Of a stretch of DNA of 64,000 nt, positions 62,065 to 64,000 are shown piece by piece; within the stretch, counting starts at the first letter, position 1; each line of letters begins with the position of its first letter. The notes beneath the pieces were generated by a model that worked only from the letters and a program-made list of their open reading frames with translations, was not told where the DNA came from and ran no database searches. Position numbers and translations under genes: made by a program. Location of the stretch: NCBI RefSeq assembly GCF_002300555.2, contig NZ_NTHN02000007.1, positions 1 to 64,000 of the forward strand, in the 5' to 3' direction. The DNA is from Alloyangia mangrovi (lineage in GTDB: Bacteria > Pseudomonadota > Alphaproteobacteria > Rhodobacterales > Rhodobacteraceae).

Positions 62065-64000
62065 TCACCCAATGATCCCATCCACGTAAATGTAGTCTAG
62101 ATAATCAATTCTGAGCGGCTCGCCGCCGTCCGAAATACCGGTGAAACTCACCACGTCGCCGGTCTCGAGTTCGACCCCGAGCGTGCTGTGCTCGGCAAAG
62201 GATGTGCCGTTCACGATCGCGTCGCCCGCATCGAGGTTCCAGACGAAGCTGTCCACCACAATGCCGTTCACCTCGATGTCGAGCTGCGACTGACCGTCCG
62301 ACTCGTCATAGTGACCCAAGGTAAAGTTATAGGTTCCGGTCGCATCCGCAAAGACGAAGCTTGCGCTCTGCACGCCCGCGTCGCCCGCACGGATCAATTG
62401 ATCGCCGGATGCGTGACCATTGCCACTGATGATGAAACCTTGGTCGAGCGAGAAAGTCTCGGCCTCGATGCGCACCAGCTCACCCGGGTTGGCAGGCGCG
62501 CTGCCGCCGCCGGAGCCACCCTCGAGGGGCGTGAAGTCGAGGTAGTCGATGCGGAGCGGCTCGCCCCCGTCGGACACGCCCGACAACTCCAGGGTATCCC
62601 CGACCGACAGCTCGATCCCCGAGATCGTGTGCTGCGCGAAAGACCCAGGCGTGACCGTCGTTTCGGCCGCGTCGAGATCCCAGGTGAAGCTGTCGATCAC
62701 CGTGCCGTTGAGCAGTACGTTCAGCACCGATTGCCCGTCGGATTCGTCGAAATACCCAAGGGTGAGATCGAAGCTGCCCGCCTGGGTGACGCTGTAGCTG
62801 GCGATTTGCGTGCCCGGGTCCGTGGCCTGGATGAGTTGATCGTCCGAGGCATGCGGGTTGCCGAAGACCGCGAAGCCCTGCACGAGGGTCAGGCTCTCGG
62901 CCTCGACGCGGAAGGTCTCGCCCGAGCTTGAGCCTCCGCCGGTGCTGCCTCCGCCGGTGCTGCCCCCGCCCGAGCTGCCCCCGCCCGAGCTGCCCTCGAC
63001 CGGCGTGAACTCGGCAAAGTCGATGCGCAGCGGCTCGCCGCCGTCGGACACGCCCGACAGCTCCAGTGTATCGCCGACCGCCAGCTCGATGCCCGAGATG
63101 ACGTGCTCGGCGAAGGAGGACGGCGTGACCGTCGTCTCGGCCGCATCGAGATCCCAGACAAAGCTGTCGATCACCGTGCCGTTGAGCAGCACGTTCAGCA
63201 CCGACTGACCGTCGGATTCGTCGAAGTAGCCGATCTTGATGTCGAAGGTGCCGGCCGTGACGACGCTGTAGCTGGCGATCTGCGTGCCCGGGTCCGTGGC
63301 CTGGATGAGCTGATCCCCCGAGGCGTGCGGATTGCCGAAGACCGCGAAGCCCTGCACGAGGGTCATGTCCTCGGCCTCGACGACGAAGGGATCGCCGGTG
63401 GGCGTGCTGCCGCCTCCGGTGCCGCCCCCTCCCGAACTGCCGCCGCCGCTCGAGCTGTCGGCATCATAGGTCAGGTAGATCGGCGACGTGGTCGGCCCCA
63501 CCGGCAAGTTGCCGTTGCTCGGGTCGATCACCGCCGCGACGATGCCGAGCGGAAGCTGGTCCTCGCCCGTGAAGTCAAAGGCCGCCACGCCCGAGAGGTC
63601 GAACATCGACGAGATGTCCTGCACGCCCCCGGTCAGGGTGACGTCGACGGTCTGCACCTCCACCGCGTTGTTCGCCGGGAAGTCCGACGCCGCCAAAGCC
63701 GCCAGCTGCGCGTCGAGCTGCGGCGCATAGGCCTGCTCGGTGCTGGTGCCGGTGGAGAAGGCGTTGGTGGTGGGCTGGATCATCGCCTTCATCAGCACCA
63801 CCCGCATGGTCGCGCCCGCCGGGCCGCTGACCAGCATGCTGAAGTCGCTGTCGCTGTAAGTGCCGACACCGCCCTCGATGAGCCCGTTGACCACGATGCT
63901 GGCCTCGGTGCCCGCCGCCGCCTGCGACGACAGCCCCTTGGCGCCCGCCTGCGTGCCGGTGCCCTGCAAGTAGCCCGTGCTGGTGGTGCCGTCGGCATAG
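62065..64000 (-). CDS. Large extracellular protein with three tandem carbohydrate-binding-like domains (5' end outside window)
   Basis: The reading frame is open to the right edge, so the N-terminus is missing; at least 644 residues are present. An uncharacterised N-terminal region (about 200 residues, ASIVVNGLIEGGVGTYSDSD..., PVGPTTSPIYLTYDAD) is followed by three repeats of about 130 residues beginning FVVEAEDMTLVQGF, FRVEAESLTLVQGF and VRIEAETFSLDQGF. Each has ASGDQLI-like, GYFDESDGQS and VSDGGEPLRIDF-like segments, similar to CBM35/36-type beta-sandwiches. Gly/Ser linkers separate them. It is co-directional with two GT4s and a Wza-like exporter, so it probably binds the exported polysaccharide. 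Activity unknown. Confidence 0.8.
   Translation of the reverse strand, partial: YADGTTSTGYLQGTGTQAGAKGLSSQAAAGTEASIVVNGLIEGGVGTYSDSDFSMLVSGPAGATMRVVLMKAMIQPTTNAFSTGTSTEQAYAPQLDAQLAALAASDFPANNAVEVQTVDVTLTGGVQDISSMFDLSGVAAFDFTGEDQLPLGIVAAVIDPSNGNLPVGPTTSPIYLTYDADSSSGGGSSGGGGTGGGSTPTGDPFVVEAEDMTLVQGFAVFGNPHASGDQLIQATDPGTQIASYSVVTAGTFDIKIGYFDESDGQSVLNVLLNGTVIDSFVWDLDAAETTVTPSSFAEHVISGIELAVGDTLELSGVSDGGEPLRIDFAEFTPVEGSSGGGSSGGGSTGGGSTGGGSSSGETFRVEAESLTLVQGFAVFGNPHASDDQLIQATDPGTQIASYSVTQAGSFDLTLGYFDESDGQSVLNVLLNGTVIDSFTWDLDAAETTVTPGSFAQHTISGIELSVGDTLELSGVSDGGEPLRIDYLDFTPLEGGSGGGSAPANPGELVRIEAETFSLDQGFIISGNGHASGDQLIRAGDAGVQSASFVFADATGTYNFTLGHYDESDGQSQLDIEVNGIVVDSFVWNLDAGDAIVNGTSFAEHSTLGVELETGDVVSFTGISDGGEPLRIDYLDYIYVDGIIG
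62074..63387 (-). repeat. Three tandem copies of a carbohydrate-binding-like domain
   Basis: Copies span about 63387-62994, 62913-62519 and 62475-62074 on the minus strand, with periods of 474 and 438 bases. The first two are close at DNA level over long stretches, indicating recent duplication. The third is clearly diverged. Confidence 0.85.
62933..62992 (-). repeat. 15-bp tandem repeat in Gly/Ser linker
   Basis: Four 15-base units lie end to end: two of CCTCCGCCGGTGCTG and two of CCCCCGCCCGAGCTG on the plus strand. They encode the GGGST/GGGSS linker between the first two domains. The unit length keeps frame, so copy number can vary without a frameshift. Confidence 0.85.

Noticed and set aside
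62933-62992. CRISPR-like short repeat array
   Set aside because: Units are contiguous with no spacers and encode a Gly/Ser linker.

Overview
The window is GC-rich alphaproteobacterial DNA, most like a member of the Rhodobacteraceae (Roseobacter/Salipiger-type). This rests on the hisB-hisH-hisA...hisF-hisE arrangement, a class I (archaeal-type) lysyl-tRNA synthetase, a methylsuccinyl-CoA dehydrogenase of the ethylmalonyl-CoA pathway, a TRAP transporter and a lipid-remodelling type locus. I see no transposase, integrase, prophage or CRISPR array. Assignments come from reading the sequence and from recall of protein families; no database search was run.

Layout. 0-10 kb: tRNA-Gly, then a histidine block (hisB, hisH, hisA, later hisF, hisE) interrupted by a tight minus-strand operon (DUF952, pyrD, arsC-like, THUMP RNA methyltransferase) and a secreted 5'-nucleotidase. 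10-14 kb: a molybdenum hydroxylase large subunit and an ornithine-decarboxylase-like enzyme with a divergent Lrp regulator. 14-30 kb: mostly housekeeping genes (priA, fsa, lysK, dacB, nadD, ettA, cold-shock protein), a ParA with a neighbour of unknown function, and a beta-helix protein. 30-34.4 kb: a five-gene minus-strand lipid cluster (PlcP/LpxH-like phosphoesterase, ceramide-glucosyltransferase-like enzyme, DedA, GT2, CDP-alcohol phosphatidyltransferase). 35-43 kb: tRNA-Trp, mcd, pheT and small genes. 43-48 kb: RutE-like and flavin reductases, a persulfide-dioxygenase-type beta-lactamase-fold gene, and a MarR/aromatic monooxygenase pair. 48-57.5 kb: a probable hydroxycinnamate (ferulate/p-coumarate) catabolic cluster of MarR, TRAP transporter, SDR, crotonase, feruloyl-CoA synthase, amidohydrolase and acyl-CoA dehydrogenase. 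58.5-64 kb: an exopolysaccharide-type operon with a Wza-like exporter, two GT4 transferases and a large extracellular protein with three tandem carbohydrate-binding-like domains, cut by the right edge.

Two window-wide signals stand out. First, every run of seven C/G that I found inside a gene sits where removing one base restores homology or the expected gene boundary (10899, 18864, 24701, 31831, 33067, 56101). Four genes are broken this way, one C-terminus is altered and one DedA-GT2 'fusion' is created, which points to systematic homopolymer error. Second, a dispersed intergenic element (GC hairpin, then a CGGGATATTT/CGTATTTG core, then AGAAGAAG) occurs seven times, six of them just downstream of stop codons in the sense orientation.

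How the genes may work together: the aromatic cluster looks able to import hydroxycinnamates, activate them with CoA and shorten the side chain; the neighbouring monooxygenase could feed a hydroxybenzoate into protocatechuate. The lipid cluster could replace phospholipid by glycolipid. Each of these regions has recognisable candidate operators or hairpins, listed separately.
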